NCBI GenBank assembly: GCA_013205245.1
Contig: JABMNH010000064.1
Span: 62,001-126,000, forward strand
Source: Flavobacteriales bacterium
GTDB lineage: Bacteria; Bacteroidota; Bacteroidia; Flavobacteriales; Flavobacteriaceae
Direction: 5' to 3'
Length of the DNA stretch: 64,000 nt
The notes under the pieces are model-generated. The model worked only from the letters and a program-made list of their open reading frames with translations, was not told the origin of the DNA and did not search any database. The position numbers and the translations under genes were made by a program. This document shows, piece after piece, positions 16,079-26,641 of the stretch (within the stretch, counting starts at the first letter, position 1; each line of letters starts with the position of its first letter).

Positions 16079-17428
16079 ATGTCAAAAGACATTCATATAA
16101 AAAGGGGCTTGAACATACCTTTACAAGGAGAATCGGATAAAAAAATTACCTCATCCAAGAGCCCAACTCAGTACGCAATTCAACCACCAGATTTCTATGG
16201 ATTAACACCAAAACTTAGTGTTAAAACCAATGATACTGTTGTTGCAGGCGATGTTTTGTTTTACGATAAAAATCAAGAACAAATTAAATTCACATCTCCT
16301 GTTTCTGGCACAATTGCAAATATCAAACGAGGTGCTAAACGTAAAATTTTAACTGTAGAAATTTTAGCCGATGCTAAAGACACTTTTAAAGACTTTGGTA
16401 AAGCCGATGCAAATACGCTATCGCGCGATCAAATAAAAGAGAAGTTGCTACAAAGTGGTTGTTGGCCCTACATAAAACAACGTCCTTACGATGTTGTTGC
16501 CGACCCTAATGCAACGCCAAAAGCCATTTTTATTTCGGCATATAACACGGTGCCTTTAGCTGCCGATTTTGCTTTTATTTTAAAAGATAGAAAAGAGGCT
16601 TTTGCTGCTGGTATTACGGTACTTTCTAAATTGACAGACGGTGCTGTTAATTTGGGCATTAATTCAAAAGATGCCGATTTCTTTAGCGCTATTGCCGATG
16701 CTAACGTTTACAACGTTAGTGGTAAGCATCCTGCCGGAAATGTGAGTTTTCAAATAGCCAAAATAGACCCAATAAACCAAGGCGAAAAAGTTTGGGTTGT
16801 AAGTCCTCAAGATGTGGCTATTATTGGCGCGTTATTTTTAACAGGTTATTATAATCCAACTAGAACTATTGCCATAGCAGGTGTTGGTGTTAAAGAACCA
16901 CAATACTATACCCTAAAAACAGGTCAGCATTTAGAAGAATTGTTTTCAGAAATACTTGTAAATGGTAACTTTAGACTTATTTCGGGCAATGTGCTTTCCG
17001 GCGAGAGAATTTTTAAAAACAGTTATTTACGCTATTTTGCCAATAGTATTTGTGTGATTCCTGAGGGTAATCATTACGATTTTTTAGGATGGCATCCTTT
17101 TATTGGAAACAATAAACTAAGCTTGTCGCGCACCTTTTTCTCTTGGTTAACACCAAATAAAAAATACAATTTAGATACCAATTTAAATGGCGAAGAACGC
17201 GCTTTGGTAGTAACAGGAGAAATGGAACAGGTATTTCCTATGAATATTTATCCTTTACAACTGCTTAAAGCTGCCATGGCAGACGATATTGAAAAAATGG
17301 AAAACTTGGGTATTTACGAAGTAGCTCCAGAAGACTTTGCATTGATAGATTTCACTAACACCTCTAAGTTAGAAGCGCAAGAAATTATTCGTTACGCTTT
17401 AGATGTTATGGTAAAAGAAGTAGGTTAA
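16079..17428 (+). CDS. nqrA: Na+-translocating NADH:quinone reductase subunit A
   Basis: A 449-residue NqrA, the peripheral cytoplasmic subunit of the sodium-pumping NADH:ubiquinone oxidoreductase (Na+-NQR). The N-terminus (IHIKRGLNIPLQGESDK) and the early biotinyl-lipoyl-like segment (VSGTIANIKRGAKRKIL) are typical, as is HYDFLGWHPFIGNNKLS late in the protein. It starts the six-gene nqrABCDEF operon, with 2-24 bp between genes. Confidence 0.96.
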   Translation: MSKDIHIKRGLNIPLQGESDKKITSSKSPTQYAIQPPDFYGLTPKLSVKTNDTVVAGDVLFYDKNQEQIKFTSPVSGTIANIKRGAKRKILTVEILADAKDTFKDFGKADANTLSRDQIKEKLLQSGCWPYIKQRPYDVVADPNATPKAIFISAYNTVPLAADFAFILKDRKEAFAAGITVLSKLTDGAVNLGINSKDADFFSAIADANVYNVSGKHPAGNVSFQIAKIDPINQGEKVWVVSPQDVAIIGALFLTGYYNPTRTIAIAGVGVKEPQYYTLKTGQHLEELFSEILVNGNFRLISGNVLSGERIFKNSYLRYFANSICVIPEGNHYDFLGWHPFIGNNKLSLSRTFFSWLTPNKKYNLDTNLNGEERALVVTGEMEQVFPMNIYPLQLLKAAMADDIEKMENLGIYEVAPEDFALIDFTNTSKLEAQEIIRYALDVMVKEVG

Positions 17429-17445
17429 TAATTAAGATATTTTGT

Positions 17446-18603
17446 ATGAAATTTTTAAGAAAAAAATTAGATTATATTAAACCCGCATTTTTAAGACGTG
17501 GTAAATTTCAAAAATTTGCGCCTGCATTTTTTGCAATCGATAGCTTTTTATTTGTTCCTAATCACACAACAAGAACCGGTGCTCATATCAGAGATGGTGT
17601 CGATTTAAAACGTGTGATGTACACGGTAGTTTTAGCCTTGCTTCCTGCCCTTTTCTTTGGGATGTGGAATGTTGGTTACCAACATTTTTCTCAAATAGGT
17701 GGCGATTTATCCTTTTGGCATTTAATGGGTTATGGCGCCACAAAAGTGTTGCCAATGGTAATTGTTTCTTACGGCATTGGTCTAGGAATCGAATTTTTAT
17801 TTGCCATTAAACGCGGTCACGAAGTTAACGAAGGTTATTTGGTAACCGGTATGTTAATTCCGTTAATTATGCCAGTAGAATTGCCTTTATGGATGTTGGC
17901 TTTAGCCGTTGCATTTGCAGTGGTTTTAGGTAAAGAAGTTTTTGGCGGTACAGGAATGAATATTTTAAATCCCGCTTTATTGGCACGCGCTTTTGCATTC
18001 TTTTCTTATGCCCCTTACATGTCTGGCGATAAAGTTTGGGTAGCCGATGCTGCTAAATTAGATGCCGTTTCTGGCGAAACTATTTTAGGCACATTAGCTG
18101 ATGGCGGTGGTCAAGTATCGCACAGCGTTATGGATATGTTTATGGGATATGTTCCTGGTTCAATAGGAGAAACATCAGTTTTAATGATTTTAATAGGCGC
18201 GGCTCTTTTAATATTTACAGGTGTTGCCAGTTGGCGCATTATGTTATCTGCGGTATTAGGTGCTGCTGTAATGGGTTTAATATTTAATGCAACGGCTGTA
18301 AATCCACTTATGGCATTTCCATGGTGGCAACACATGCTAGTTGGTGGTTTTGCTTTTGGTATTGTGTTTATGGCTACAGATCCTGTAAGCTCTGCTCAAA
18401 CAACCAAAGGGAAATGGATCTACGGATTTTTTGTAGGCTTTTTGGCTGTAATGATTCGCGTGTTTAACAGCGCCTATCCAGAAGGTGTAATGATGGCCAT
18501 ATTACTGATGAATGTTTTTGCACCAACCATTGACCATTATGTGATTCAAAGCAATGTGAAACGTAGAAAAAATCGTTTAAAAAAATTAGTTAAAGCGGCT
18601 TAA
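17446..18603 (+). CDS. nqrB: Na+-NQR subunit B
   Basis: A 385-residue membrane subunit with about ten helices. The covalent FMN site is the Thr in a D-x-x-SG-x-T motif, seen here as DAVSGET with Thr212; many NqrB proteins have SGAT, so Glu for Ala is a small departure. GKEVFGGTGMNILNPALLARAF is the RnfD/NqrB family signature. Carries riboflavin and part of the sodium path. Confidence 0.96.
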   Translation: MKFLRKKLDYIKPAFLRRGKFQKFAPAFFAIDSFLFVPNHTTRTGAHIRDGVDLKRVMYTVVLALLPALFFGMWNVGYQHFSQIGGDLSFWHLMGYGATKVLPMVIVSYGIGLGIEFLFAIKRGHEVNEGYLVTGMLIPLIMPVELPLWMLALAVAFAVVLGKEVFGGTGMNILNPALLARAFAFFSYAPYMSGDKVWVADAAKLDAVSGETILGTLADGGGQVSHSVMDMFMGYVPGSIGETSVLMILIGAALLIFTGVASWRIMLSAVLGAAVMGLIFNATAVNPLMAFPWWQHMLVGGFAFGIVFMATDPVSSAQTTKGKWIYGFFVGFLAVMIRVFNSAYPEGVMMAILLMNVFAPTIDHYVIQSNVKRRKNRLKKLVKAA

Positions 18604-18605
18604 TT

Positions 18606-19319
18606 ATGGATAGAAATAGCAATACATATACTTTCATGTTTTCTTCAATTCTTGTAATTGTTGTGGCTTTGATCTTGGCTTTTGTGAGTCAGGCTACCAA
18701 AAGTAAATATGAATCGAACATAGAAAACGAAAAAATGCAGAGCATTTTAGCAACCATTGGTGTGGCTGTTGATAGAGACAAAGCCTCTGGTTTATATAAT
18801 GACTATATAAAAGAATCGCTTACGCTTAACGCTGATGGTTCTTTAAATATTGGTGTAAATGCCTTTGATATCAATTTACATAAAGAACTTAAAAAAGACG
18901 CTAACAAACAATCTTTTCCGCTATATATAGCCGAAAAAGACGGTAAAAAATACTATGTTATTCCGCTATATGGCGCCGGTCTTTGGGATGCTATTTGGGG
19001 TTATGTAGCTTTAGAAAGCGATAAAAACACTGTAGCTGGTGCTATTTTTGATCATAAAGGAGAAACGCCTGGTTTAGGAGCGCAAATAACCGAAAAATGG
19101 TTTCAAGAACAATTTGCAGGTAAAACAATCTTAACCGATGCAAGTGCCGGTTTTACAGATAACAATTTTATCTCTGTTAGAACTGTAAAAGGCGGTGCTA
19201 AAACAGACGATGCCCATGCCGTAGATGGCATCTCAGGAAGCACAAAAACCGCAGATGGCATAAATAACATGATACAAGAGCGTTTAGCGCATTATTTAAT
19301 TTATTTTCAAAACAATTAA
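18606..19319 (+). CDS. nqrC: Na+-NQR subunit C
   Basis: A 237-residue subunit with one N-terminal membrane helix and a large periplasmic FMN-binding domain. The flavinylation motif is SGST at 210-213 (Thr213), preceded by GETPGLGAQI, both diagnostic. FMN is attached by ApbE, not encoded in this window. Confidence 0.96.
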   Translation: MDRNSNTYTFMFSSILVIVVALILAFVSQATKSKYESNIENEKMQSILATIGVAVDRDKASGLYNDYIKESLTLNADGSLNIGVNAFDINLHKELKKDANKQSFPLYIAEKDGKKYYVIPLYGAGLWDAIWGYVALESDKNTVAGAIFDHKGETPGLGAQITEKWFQEQFAGKTILTDASAGFTDNNFISVRTVKGGAKTDDAHAVDGISGSTKTADGINNMIQERLAHYLIYFQNN

Positions 19320-19330
19320 TGCTTTAAGTT

Positions 19331-19999
19331 ATGGCAGAAAAAGAATCTTTATTTTCTAAAAAAAATATACAACTTCTAAAAAATCCACTTAATACCGATA
19401 ACCCTATTACTGTTCAAGTATTGGGTGTTTGTTCGGCTTTAGCGGTAACCGTTCAGTTAAAACCATCTATTGTAATGGCTATTTCTGTTATGGTAGTTAT
19501 TGCAGCGAGTAATGTTATTGTGTCTTTATTGCGGAATTTAATCCCCAATAGGGTACGCATAATTGTGCAATTGGTAATTGTTGCGGCTTTGGTAATTTTA
19601 GTTGATTTAACACTAAAAGCTTACTCTTATGATGTGAGTAAACAACTTTCGGTTTTTATAGGCTTAATTATTACCAACTGTATTGTAATGGGCAGGCTCG
19701 AAGCTTTTGCTTTGGCTAACAAACCTTGGGCATCGTTTTTAGACGGCCTTGGTAATGGCGCAGGTTATGGTTTAATATTAGTTGTTGTCTCTTTTTTTAG
19801 AGAACTTTTAGGCTCTGGTAAATTAGGGGGTTGGGAAATATTAGGTCATAAAGGAAAAACCATTGCAGATTCTACGGGTCTCTACGGATTTGGTTACGAA
19901 AATAACGGATTTATGCTTTTAGCGCCAATGGCTCTAATTGTTGTAGGTATTTATATCTGGATACAACGGTCTATAAATGTAAAATTAATAGAAAATTAA
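19331..19999 (+). CDS. nqrD: Na+-NQR subunit D
   Basis: A 222-residue six-helix membrane protein of the NqrDE/RnfAE family. Cys34 ([11 protein letters not shown]) and Cys117 ([10 protein letters not shown]) sit in the two inverted half-repeats and correspond to the ligands of the intramembrane iron centre shared with NqrE. Confidence 0.96.
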   Translation: MAEKESLFSKKNIQLLKNPLNTDNPITVQVLGVCSALAVTVQLKPSIVMAISVMVVIAASNVIVSLLRNLIPNRVRIIVQLVIVAALVILVDLTLKAYSYDVSKQLSVFIGLIITNCIVMGRLEAFALANKPWASFLDGLGNGAGYGLILVVVSFFRELLGSGKLGGWEILGHKGKTIADSTGLYGFGYENNGFMLLAPMALIVVGIYIWIQRSINVKLIEN

Positions 20000-20012
20000 A
20001 TAAGATACTATT

Positions 20013-20627
20013 ATGGAATTAGCTAATATATTTATAAAAAGCATCTTCATAGATAATATGATTTTTGCTTATTTCTTAGGAATGTGTTCCTATTTAGCCG
20101 TGTCAAAAACGGTAAAAACAGCAGTTGGATTAGGTGCTGCTGTTATTTTTGTACTTACAATTACGGTTCCTATTAACTATTTGCTAGACGCCTATATTTT
20201 ACGCCCAGGCGCCTTACAATGGCTAGATGCATCGTATGCTGATATTGATCTTAGTTTCTTAAGTTACATCATGTTTATAGCGGTTATTGCTGCCATGGTA
20301 CAATTAGTAGAAATGATTGTAGAACGCTTTTCACCTGCATTGTACAGCTCATTAGGTATCTTTTTACCGCTAATAGCAGTAAACTGTGCCATTTTAGGAG
20401 GCTCATTATTTATGCAACAAAAAGATTTTTCAACCATTACAGAATCTGTAGTTTACGGATTTGGATCTGGAATAGGTTGGCTTTTAGCTATTGTAGCATT
20501 GGCATCTATTAGAGAAAAAATAACGTATTCAAATGTTCCTGCACCATTAAGAGGTTTGGGTATTACCTTTATCATTACAGGATTAATGGCAATAGCATTT
20601 ATGAGTTTTATGGGTATCAAACTTTAA
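20013..20627 (+). CDS. nqrE: Na+-NQR subunit E
   Basis: A 204-residue six-helix protein homologous to NqrD. Cys25 ([11 protein letters not shown]) and Cys125 ([10 protein letters not shown]) match the other half of the iron-centre ligands. Typical length for the subunit. Confidence 0.96.
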   Translation: MELANIFIKSIFIDNMIFAYFLGMCSYLAVSKTVKTAVGLGAAVIFVLTITVPINYLLDAYILRPGALQWLDASYADIDLSFLSYIMFIAVIAAMVQLVEMIVERFSPALYSSLGIFLPLIAVNCAILGGSLFMQQKDFSTITESVVYGFGSGIGWLLAIVALASIREKITYSNVPAPLRGLGITFIITGLMAIAFMSFMGIKL

Positions 20628-20651
20628 TTAAAAAAAATAAGAAATAAAATA

Positions 20652-21944
20652 ATGGGAACAATTGCAGCAAGTATAATTGCCTTTTTAATTCTTACCTTAC
20701 TATTGGTAACCTTACTATTAGTAGCAAAAGCAAAACTATTGCCTTCTGGTAACGTTCATGTTAAAATTAATGGCGAAAAAGATATTGAAGTAGCTATTGG
20801 CGATTCTTTATTAAGCACCTTAAGTAATAATAAAATATTTTTACCATCGGCTTGTGGCGGTGGTGGTACATGCTTACAATGCAAATGTATTGTCTCTTCT
20901 GGTGGTGGCGAAATGCTTCCTACAGAAGTGCCAAACTTTACACGTAAACAAGCTGCCGAAGGCTGGCGCTTAGGATGCCAAGTAAAGGTAAAAGAAGACA
21001 TGGTTGTTGAGGTGCCCGAAGAGGTTTTTGGCGTTAAAAAATGGGAAGCTACTGTGGTTTCAAATTACAACGTGGCCTCTTTTATTAAAGAATTTGTAGT
21101 AGAATTACCCGAAGATATGGACTACAAAGCGGGTGGTTATATTCAAATCGAAATCCCTAATTGCGAAATTCCTTTTACAGATATTGATATTACCGCACAT
21201 CCAGCTGAACATCCTAACGATCCAGATAAATTTAAATTAGAATGGGATAAATTTGGTTTATGGCCAATGGTTATGAAAAATACCGATGATGTTACACGCG
21301 CCTATTCTATGGCTTCTTATCCAGCCGAAGGCCGTCGTGTTATGTTAAACGTACGTATTGCTACCCCGCCTTTCGATAGAAATATTGGTGGTTGGGCTAA
21401 AGTAAACCCTGGTGTGGCTTCTTCTTATATTTTCTCTCGTAAAACTGGCGATAAAGTAATTGTTTCTGGCCCTTACGGCGAATTCTTTATCAATGATTCT
21501 GATTCCGAAATGTTATACATTGGTGGTGGTGCAGGTATGGCGCCTATGCGTTCGCATTTATACCATTTATTCGAAACCCTTAAAACGGGCAGAACTGTTA
21601 CTTATTGGTATGGTGGACGTTCTAAACGCGAATTGTTTTATGTAGATCATTTTAAACATCTCGAAAAACATTTTCCTAATTTTAAATATTTAATTGCCTT
21701 ATCAGATCCAGCTCCCGAAGATAATTGGGTGGTTAAAAAAGATGTGAATGACCCTGTTGGGGATGGCTTTACAGGTTTTATACATCAAGTAGTCATAGAT
21801 AATTACCTAACCAAACACGAGACGCCAGAAGATATAGAATTCTATTTCTGCGGCCCACCATTAATGAACCAAGCGGTTGTTAAAATGTGTGATGACTTTG
21901 GTGTGCCACCAGAAAATGTACGTTTTGATGACTTTGGAGGATAA
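20652..21944 (+). CDS. nqrF: Na+-NQR subunit F (NADH-oxidising)
   Basis: A 430-residue subunit where NADH enters: N-terminal membrane helix (about 5-25), a [2Fe-2S] ferredoxin domain with Cys68, Cys74, Cys77 and Cys109 ([14 protein letters not shown] and LGCQ), then a ferredoxin-NADP reductase module with the FAD motif RAYSMASYP and the NADH segment [24 protein letters not shown] lies near the end. Last gene of the operon. Confidence 0.97.
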   Translation: MGTIAASIIAFLILTLLLVTLLLVAKAKLLPSGNVHVKINGEKDIEVAIGDSLLSTLSNNKIFLPSACGGGGTCLQCKCIVSSGGGEMLPTEVPNFTRKQAAEGWRLGCQVKVKEDMVVEVPEEVFGVKKWEATVVSNYNVASFIKEFVVELPEDMDYKAGGYIQIEIPNCEIPFTDIDITAHPAEHPNDPDKFKLEWDKFGLWPMVMKNTDDVTRAYSMASYPAEGRRVMLNVRIATPPFDRNIGGWAKVNPGVASSYIFSRKTGDKVIVSGPYGEFFINDSDSEMLYIGGGAGMAPMRSHLYHLFETLKTGRTVTYWYGGRSKRELFYVDHFKHLEKHFPNFKYLIALSDPAPEDNWVVKKDVNDPVGDGFTGFIHQVVIDNYLTKHETPEDIEFYFCGPPLMNQAVVKMCDDFGVPPENVRFDDFGG

Positions 21945-21974
21945 GCCTTTTATAAATAAACATAAAAATGCTAT

Positions 21975-22388
21975 CTATTTTTTAGCTAATAAATCGCGAA
22001 TCTCTGTTAATAAATCTTCAGAGCTTGGGCCTTTAGGAGCGGCTGGTGCTACTGGGGCAAAGGGTTTTTTTGATTTCTCATAAGCTTTTAACACCATAAA
22101 AATACACAAGCCAATAATGACAAAATCAATTATATTTTGTAAAAAAGAGCCATAATTAATGGTTACGGCTGGTGCAAGTTTATCGCCTTCGGTAACAGCC
22201 TCTTTAATCACAAAGGTTAAATCGCTAAAGTTTACACCGCCCATTAAGTAGCCAATAGGAGGCATAATAACATCTTTTACAAGTGACGAAACCACCTTTC
22301 CAAATGCCCCACCAATAATAACGGCAGTGGCTAAACTAATAATGTCGCCTTTCATTAAAAAGGACTTAAAATCTTTGAGGAATCCCAT
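21975..22388 (-). CDS. mscL: Large-conductance mechanosensitive channel
   Basis: A 137-residue MscL that opens on membrane tension to release solutes during osmotic downshock. The amphipathic start (MGFLKDFKSFLMKGDIISLATAVIIGGAFGKVVSSLV) and DVIMPPIGYLMGGVNF are hallmarks; second membrane helix NIIDFVIIGLCIFMVLKA; cytoplasmic C-terminal helix EDLLTEIRDLLAKK. Typical length. Confidence 0.96.
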   Translation of the reverse strand: MGFLKDFKSFLMKGDIISLATAVIIGGAFGKVVSSLVKDVIMPPIGYLMGGVNFSDLTFVIKEAVTEGDKLAPAVTINYGSFLQNIIDFVIIGLCIFMVLKAYEKSKKPFAPVAPAAPKGPSSEDLLTEIRDLLAKK

Positions 22389-22433
22389 AATATAAGTTTG
22401 ATTGGTTAATAAGTTACTAAAGTAGTTAAAAAA

Positions 22434-23534
22434 CTAAACTATTTTGCGGCCAATTCGCTGTGAAATTGCGGTCAATAATTCGTACGGAATGGTATTTTGT
22501 TTTGCTGCCAAATCTTCAATATGCGCTTGGTCTCTATAAATAAAAATGGCATCACCTTCAGCGCAAGCAATATCTGTCACATTCACCATCAACATATCCA
22601 TACAGACATTGCCAATTATAAAAGCTTTCTGATTGTTGATATACACATAACCAACGCCATTGCCTTGTTGGCGCGAAACACCATCGGCATGACCAATAGG
22701 AATCGTAGCTGTTTTTATGGCTGTAGCCGATGTAAAAGCACGGTTATACCCCACCGTTTGCCCAGCTTCAATATTGTGAATTTGTGAGATTTTAGATTTT
22801 AAAACACCCACAAGTTCGAGTTGTTTTGTAATATTCTCTTCATTGCCAAAACCATACAAACCAATACCAATGCGCACCATATCAAATTGGGATTCGCTGT
22901 AATTCACAACCCCTGATGTGTTTAAAATATGTTGCATCGGCGTATAGCCTAATTCTTTAATTAAAGTATTTGCAATGGCCTTAAACTGGCTGATTTGATT
23001 TAAAGTAAATGCCTTTTCAGAAAGATCTTCGCTTGCTGCCAAATGCGAAAAAATAGAGGCTAATTTTACAGAAGTTGTTGCTTTGAGAATTGAAATGATT
23101 TTTGAAATATCATCCACCACAAAACCCAAGCGGTTGAGACCTGTGTTGAATTTTATATGAATGGGATAATTGTCTAATTTTGTTTTAGAAACCATATTTA
23201 GAAAAGCCTCTAAACTTCTAAAATTATAAAGATTGGGCTCTAAACAGTTTTCTATCAAAAGGTCAAATTGCGCTATTTGCGGATGCAAAACTAAAATCGG
23301 TAATTTTACGCCAGCTTTTCGTAAAACAAGGCCTTCTTTTACATAAGCCACAGCCAAATAATTGGCACCTAAAGTTTCTAAATGTTTGGCAATAGCAACA
23401 GATTCAGACCCATAACCAAAAGCTTTGACCACACCTAAAATTTTAGTAGATTTTAGAAGTCGCGATTTAAAAAAATTATAATTGTGTTGTAAAGCGGCCA
23501 AGCTTATTTCTAACACACTAACGTGATTCATCAT
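22434..23534 (-). CDS. alr: Alanine racemase
   Basis: A 366-residue fold-type III PLP enzyme that makes D-alanine for peptidoglycan. PLP Lys37 lies in [10 protein letters not shown], the second catalytic base Tyr263 in GYNRAFTS, and VRIGIGLYG binds the phosphate. Ala38 follows the lysine where many homologues have AlaNAYG-type sequences. Start overlaps the stop of tdk by 4 bp, so translation is coupled; the ATGATG doublet leaves the exact start open by one codon. Confidence 0.94.
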   Translation of the reverse strand: MMNHVSVLEISLAALQHNYNFFKSRLLKSTKILGVVKAFGYGSESVAIAKHLETLGANYLAVAYVKEGLVLRKAGVKLPILVLHPQIAQFDLLIENCLEPNLYNFRSLEAFLNMVSKTKLDNYPIHIKFNTGLNRLGFVVDDISKIISILKATTSVKLASIFSHLAASEDLSEKAFTLNQISQFKAIANTLIKELGYTPMQHILNTSGVVNYSESQFDMVRIGIGLYGFGNEENITKQLELVGVLKSKISQIHNIEAGQTVGYNRAFTSATAIKTATIPIGHADGVSRQQGNGVGYVYINNQKAFIIGNVCMDMLMVNVTDIACAEGDAIFIYRDQAHIEDLAAKQNTIPYELLTAISQRIGRKIV

Positions 23535-24139
23535 TTTTTGCCAGATTCAATCTCTGATGCCGATTTTTGCATGGCTTTAAAATAGGCTGCCCTACTTAAA
23601 GGTTCGTATTCTTGCACTTCGCCTAATAAAACCAAGTTGTCATTTTGAACAGTACGATGGCTATAATGTGCCAAGTTTCCTGTTTTGGTACACACGGCGT
23701 GTACTTTGGTAACATATTCGGCTGTAGCCATAAGAGCTGGCATTGGGCCAAACGGATTGCCTTTAAAATCCATATCCAATCCGGCCACAATAACACGAAC
23801 GCCTCTGTTGGCTAAATCGTTGCAAACACGTACAATCTCATCGTCAAAAAATTGGGCTTCGTCAATGCCAACCACATCCACATTAGTGGCCAAAATAGGA
23901 ATGTTTGCGGCAGCAGGAACGGGCGTAGAACGAATTTCATTGGCATCGTGACTCACCACCATTTCATCGTCATAACGGGTGTCTATAGATGGTTTAAATA
24001 TCTCAACCGTTTGTTGGGCGAATTTTGCGCGTTTTAAACGGCGTATCAATTCTTCTGTCTTGCCAGAAAACATAGAGCCGCAGATAACTTCTATCCAGCC
24101 AAATTGTTCGTTTTGATTTACTGTATTTTCAAGAAACAT
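23531..24139 (-). CDS. tdk: Thymidine kinase (type II)
   Basis: A thymidine salvage kinase; from ATG at 24139 it is 202 residues. Walker [11 protein letters not shown] at 21-30, DEAQFFDD around the Walker B position, and the lasso segment [14 protein letters not shown] near residue 150. Only one Cys remains in the region that binds zinc through four Cys in many type II enzymes. A longer reading from TTG at 24199 adds 20 unrelated residues and places the start inside the -7 promoter box, so I reject it. Confidence 0.94.
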   Translation of the reverse strand: MFLENTVNQNEQFGWIEVICGSMFSGKTEELIRRLKRAKFAQQTVEIFKPSIDTRYDDEMVVSHDANEIRSTPVPAAANIPILATNVDVVGIDEAQFFDDEIVRVCNDLANRGVRVIVAGLDMDFKGNPFGPMPALMATAEYVTKVHAVCTKTGNLAHYSHRTVQNDNLVLLGEVQEYEPLSRAAYFKAMQKSASEIESGKK

Positions 24140-24196
24140 TTTGTAAATTTCAAGCTTGTTAGGGTTAAATGCCCTAAAATAATTATGACATTGCCA

Positions 24197-24204
24197 CAAA
24201 GTTA
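24197..24204 (-). promoter_or_regulatory. -7 box of the tdk-alr operon
   Basis: TAACTTTG on the minus strand, 57 bp upstream of the tdk ATG at 24139. It contains the TTG that mimics a start codon. Confidence 0.5.
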
Positions 24205-24244
24205 TTAAAAATCGTACGTTAATTTAAATTTAAATAGACAACTT

Positions 24245-24943
24245 ATGCACAAAAAAACAGAAGCCGATCTTATGGCGCTAGCCCGTACTATTTTAGCCTT
24301 AAACCCAAATACTGATATAAGTGTCTTAAAAAATAATGCCCAACAAATCTATGAGCAGTTGTGTATTTTAGATTATTTGAATTCTGCTGAAGCTGAAAAA
24401 AAAATAGCTGTTGTTAAAACCGAATCAGAAAAACCAGAGGTCGTAGAAGTAGAAACCTTATTTTCTATTGAAGAAGAAATGGGCGTCACTGCAGATTTGG
24501 AAGATATTTTTATAAAAAAAGAAACTTTATTTACGTCTGAAATAAAACACGAAACTATAAATATTTCCGGCACTTTAAAAGACAAGATCGAAGCGGCAAA
24601 ACAAATAGAAAATAAAAACTTTGAAAACGGCGAAAATACAACTGCCGAAACAGCGATTCAAGAAACACTGAATTCGCAATCTAAACCCAAAGCATCTTTA
24701 AATGATAGCCTTCTTCAAAAAGGATTTTCAATAGATTTGAATGACCGCATTGCCTTGGTTAAACATTTATTTGAAGGCAGTCAAGAAGATTTTAACCGCG
24801 TTTTATCGCAATTAAACACTTTTCGCTCTGAAAAAGATGCCAAAGATTTTATATTAAATCAGGTTAAACCCGATTATTCTTGGCAAGAAAAAGAAGTTCA
24901 CGAAGAGCGATTTATGCTGCTAATTGAACGTAAATTTATCTAA
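24245..24943 (+). CDS. Conserved hypothetical protein, acidic
   Basis: A 232-residue soluble protein without signal peptide or membrane helix. An N-terminal helical part (MHKKTEADLMALARTILAL, QQIYEQLCILDYLNSAEAEKK) and a C-terminal part (LNDRIALVKHLFEGSQEDFNRVLSQLNTF, KDFILNQVKPDYSW) look conserved, joined by a low-complexity acidic linker rich in Glu, Thr and Lys. I recall similar proteins in Flavobacteriaceae without known function. Divergent from tdk and 66 bp ahead of the DUF4254 gene. Confidence 0.7.
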   Translation: MHKKTEADLMALARTILALNPNTDISVLKNNAQQIYEQLCILDYLNSAEAEKKIAVVKTESEKPEVVEVETLFSIEEEMGVTADLEDIFIKKETLFTSEIKHETINISGTLKDKIEAAKQIENKNFENGENTTAETAIQETLNSQSKPKASLNDSLLQKGFSIDLNDRIALVKHLFEGSQEDFNRVLSQLNTFRSEKDAKDFILNQVKPDYSWQEKEVHEERFMLLIERKFI

Positions 24944-24962
24944 AAATATCACTTTAAATCCC

Positions 24963-24970
24963 TATTTTTG
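24963..24970 (+). promoter_or_regulatory. -7 box ahead of the DUF4254 gene
   Basis: TATTTTTG fits TAnnTTTG and lies 39 bp upstream of the ATG at 25010. Confidence 0.4.
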
Positions 24971-25009
24971 AACCCTCTTTTAAGAGCCTTACATTTTTAA
25001 TAAAAAACT

Positions 25010-25612
25010 ATGAAAGCATTACAATACAACCAACTATTTGACACACTTATTAAAAAATACCATGTAATTGACACCGTAGATCAGGTGTTTGAAAACCCGT
25101 TTAATCAAAACAGTTTTGAACATTTGTTGTACAGAAAATCTTGGATAGACACCGTGCAGTGGCATTACGAAGACATTATCCGTTTACCGGACATCAATCC
25201 TGTTGAAGCTTTGACTTTAAAACGAAAAATTGATGCTTCTAATCAAGACCGCACAGATATGGTTGAGTTTATTGACAGCTATTTTTTAGATAAATTTAAA
25301 GACGTTAAAGTTAAAGACGGCGCCAAAATAAATTCTGAAACCCCTGCTTGGGCTATTGACAGGTTATCTATCTTGGCTTTAAAAATTTACCACATGAACG
25401 AAGAAGCTACCAGAGAATCTGCATCGCAAAGTCATAGAGATACTTGTGGTAAAAAATTGGCTGTTTTATTAGAACAACGCATAGATTTATCGACCGCCAT
25501 AGACGATTTACTCAACGATTTTGCCACTGGCGAAAAATTTGTAAAAGTGTATAAGCAAATGAAAATGTATAATGACGATTCTTTAAATCCGATGCTTTAT
25601 AAAAAGAAATAA
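25010..25612 (+). CDS. DUF4254 domain-containing protein
   Basis: A 200-residue all-alpha protein matching DUF4254: HYEDIIRLPDINPVEALTLKRKIDASNQDRTDMVEFID and a later KIYHMNEEATR. The family is widespread in Bacteroidota, often beside lipopolysaccharide glycosyltransferases, and has no proven function. Here the family 9 glycosyltransferase is 9 kb away, not adjacent. Followed 2 bp later by the DUF3089 lipoprotein. Confidence 0.85.
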   Translation: MKALQYNQLFDTLIKKYHVIDTVDQVFENPFNQNSFEHLLYRKSWIDTVQWHYEDIIRLPDINPVEALTLKRKIDASNQDRTDMVEFIDSYFLDKFKDVKVKDGAKINSETPAWAIDRLSILALKIYHMNEEATRESASQSHRDTCGKKLAVLLEQRIDLSTAIDDLLNDFATGEKFVKVYKQMKMYNDDSLNPMLYKKK

Positions 25613-25614
25613 TT

Positions 25615-26634
25615 GTGTTAAAAAAATATTTTATCGGCTATAAAAATCTATTTGTACTTGCTTTACTTATTGGTTTAGGAAGCTGTAAAAGTATTGAAAT
25701 TCCTGTATTTTCTTCTCAAAATCCGCCTGCAGAACCAAATTATAACGACGCTTCAACGTGGGCTGTTTTGCCAAATACCTATCCAGAGAATTTAAAGAAA
25801 TGGCAAACAAATACAGCCAACTTACCAGCCGATGTTTTTTACATTTATCCCACATTAAATCTCGACAAAAAAGACCTGCGATGGAACGTGCCCATATCCG
25901 ATAAGGTCCAACAAAATAAAGTGCTTAATACGGCGGTATATTTTCAAGCTTCGGCCTTTTTAAATGCAGGGAAACTGTATGTGCCCTATTACAGACAGGC
26001 GCATTTACGCGCGTATAGTCAGTATCAAAATGGTGGCAAAGAAGCGCTTAATTTGGCTTACGCCGATGTCAAAGCGGCCTTTCAATATTATTTAAAAAAT
26101 TATAATAACAACCGCCCTTTTATCATTGCATCACACAGCCAAGGCACTACACATGCCATCCGTTTATTAAAAGAATTGGTTGATGGCAAAGCCATACAAA
26201 AGCAATTAATTGCAGCTTATATTCCGGGAATCGCCGTAAAAAAGGATGCGTTCAAGAGTATTTTATTTATGACAAGTCCAACACAGACGGGCGGTTTTGT
26301 GGCTTGGAATACCTATAAAAAGAATTATTACCCAAAAACCTTTTCAAAATGGTTTGAAGGAAGTGCAGTTTCAAATCCCATTACTTGGGATGATTCAAAA
26401 ACCTCATTACGTGCAGCCCATAAAGGCTTTTTATTTGGTAATGGCAAAATGTACACGCAAGCTTTACAGGTATATGTAAAAAATGGCATTTTATGGACGA
26501 GCCTGCCACACTTTCCTTATCGGTTATTTGCCATAGGTAAAAAACGTTACCACGCAGGCGACATTAATTTATTTTGGGAAGACATACGTTTAAATGCAGA
26601 AATGCGCGTAAAGTCTTATTTTAAAGCAGATTAA
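25615..26634 (+). CDS. DUF3089 alpha/beta-hydrolase lipoprotein
   Basis: A 339-residue protein with a lipoprotein signal (LLIGLGSC, Cys24) and a DUF3089 hydrolase-like domain: DVFYIYPTLNL, LYVPYYRQAHLRAYSQYQNGG, and a nucleophile elbow ASHSQGT with Ser175. The start is a GTG two bases after the preceding stop; no ATG lies ahead of the signal peptide. Substrate unknown; likely a periplasmic or membrane-anchored esterase or lipase. Confidence 0.83.
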   Translation: MLKKYFIGYKNLFVLALLIGLGSCKSIEIPVFSSQNPPAEPNYNDASTWAVLPNTYPENLKKWQTNTANLPADVFYIYPTLNLDKKDLRWNVPISDKVQQNKVLNTAVYFQASAFLNAGKLYVPYYRQAHLRAYSQYQNGGKEALNLAYADVKAAFQYYLKNYNNNRPFIIASHSQGTTHAIRLLKELVDGKAIQKQLIAAYIPGIAVKKDAFKSILFMTSPTQTGGFVAWNTYKKNYYPKTFSKWFEGSAVSNPITWDDSKTSLRAAHKGFLFGNGKMYTQALQVYVKNGILWTSLPHFPYRLFAIGKKRYHAGDINLFWEDIRLNAEMRVKSYFKAD

Positions 26635-26641
26635 AATCTAG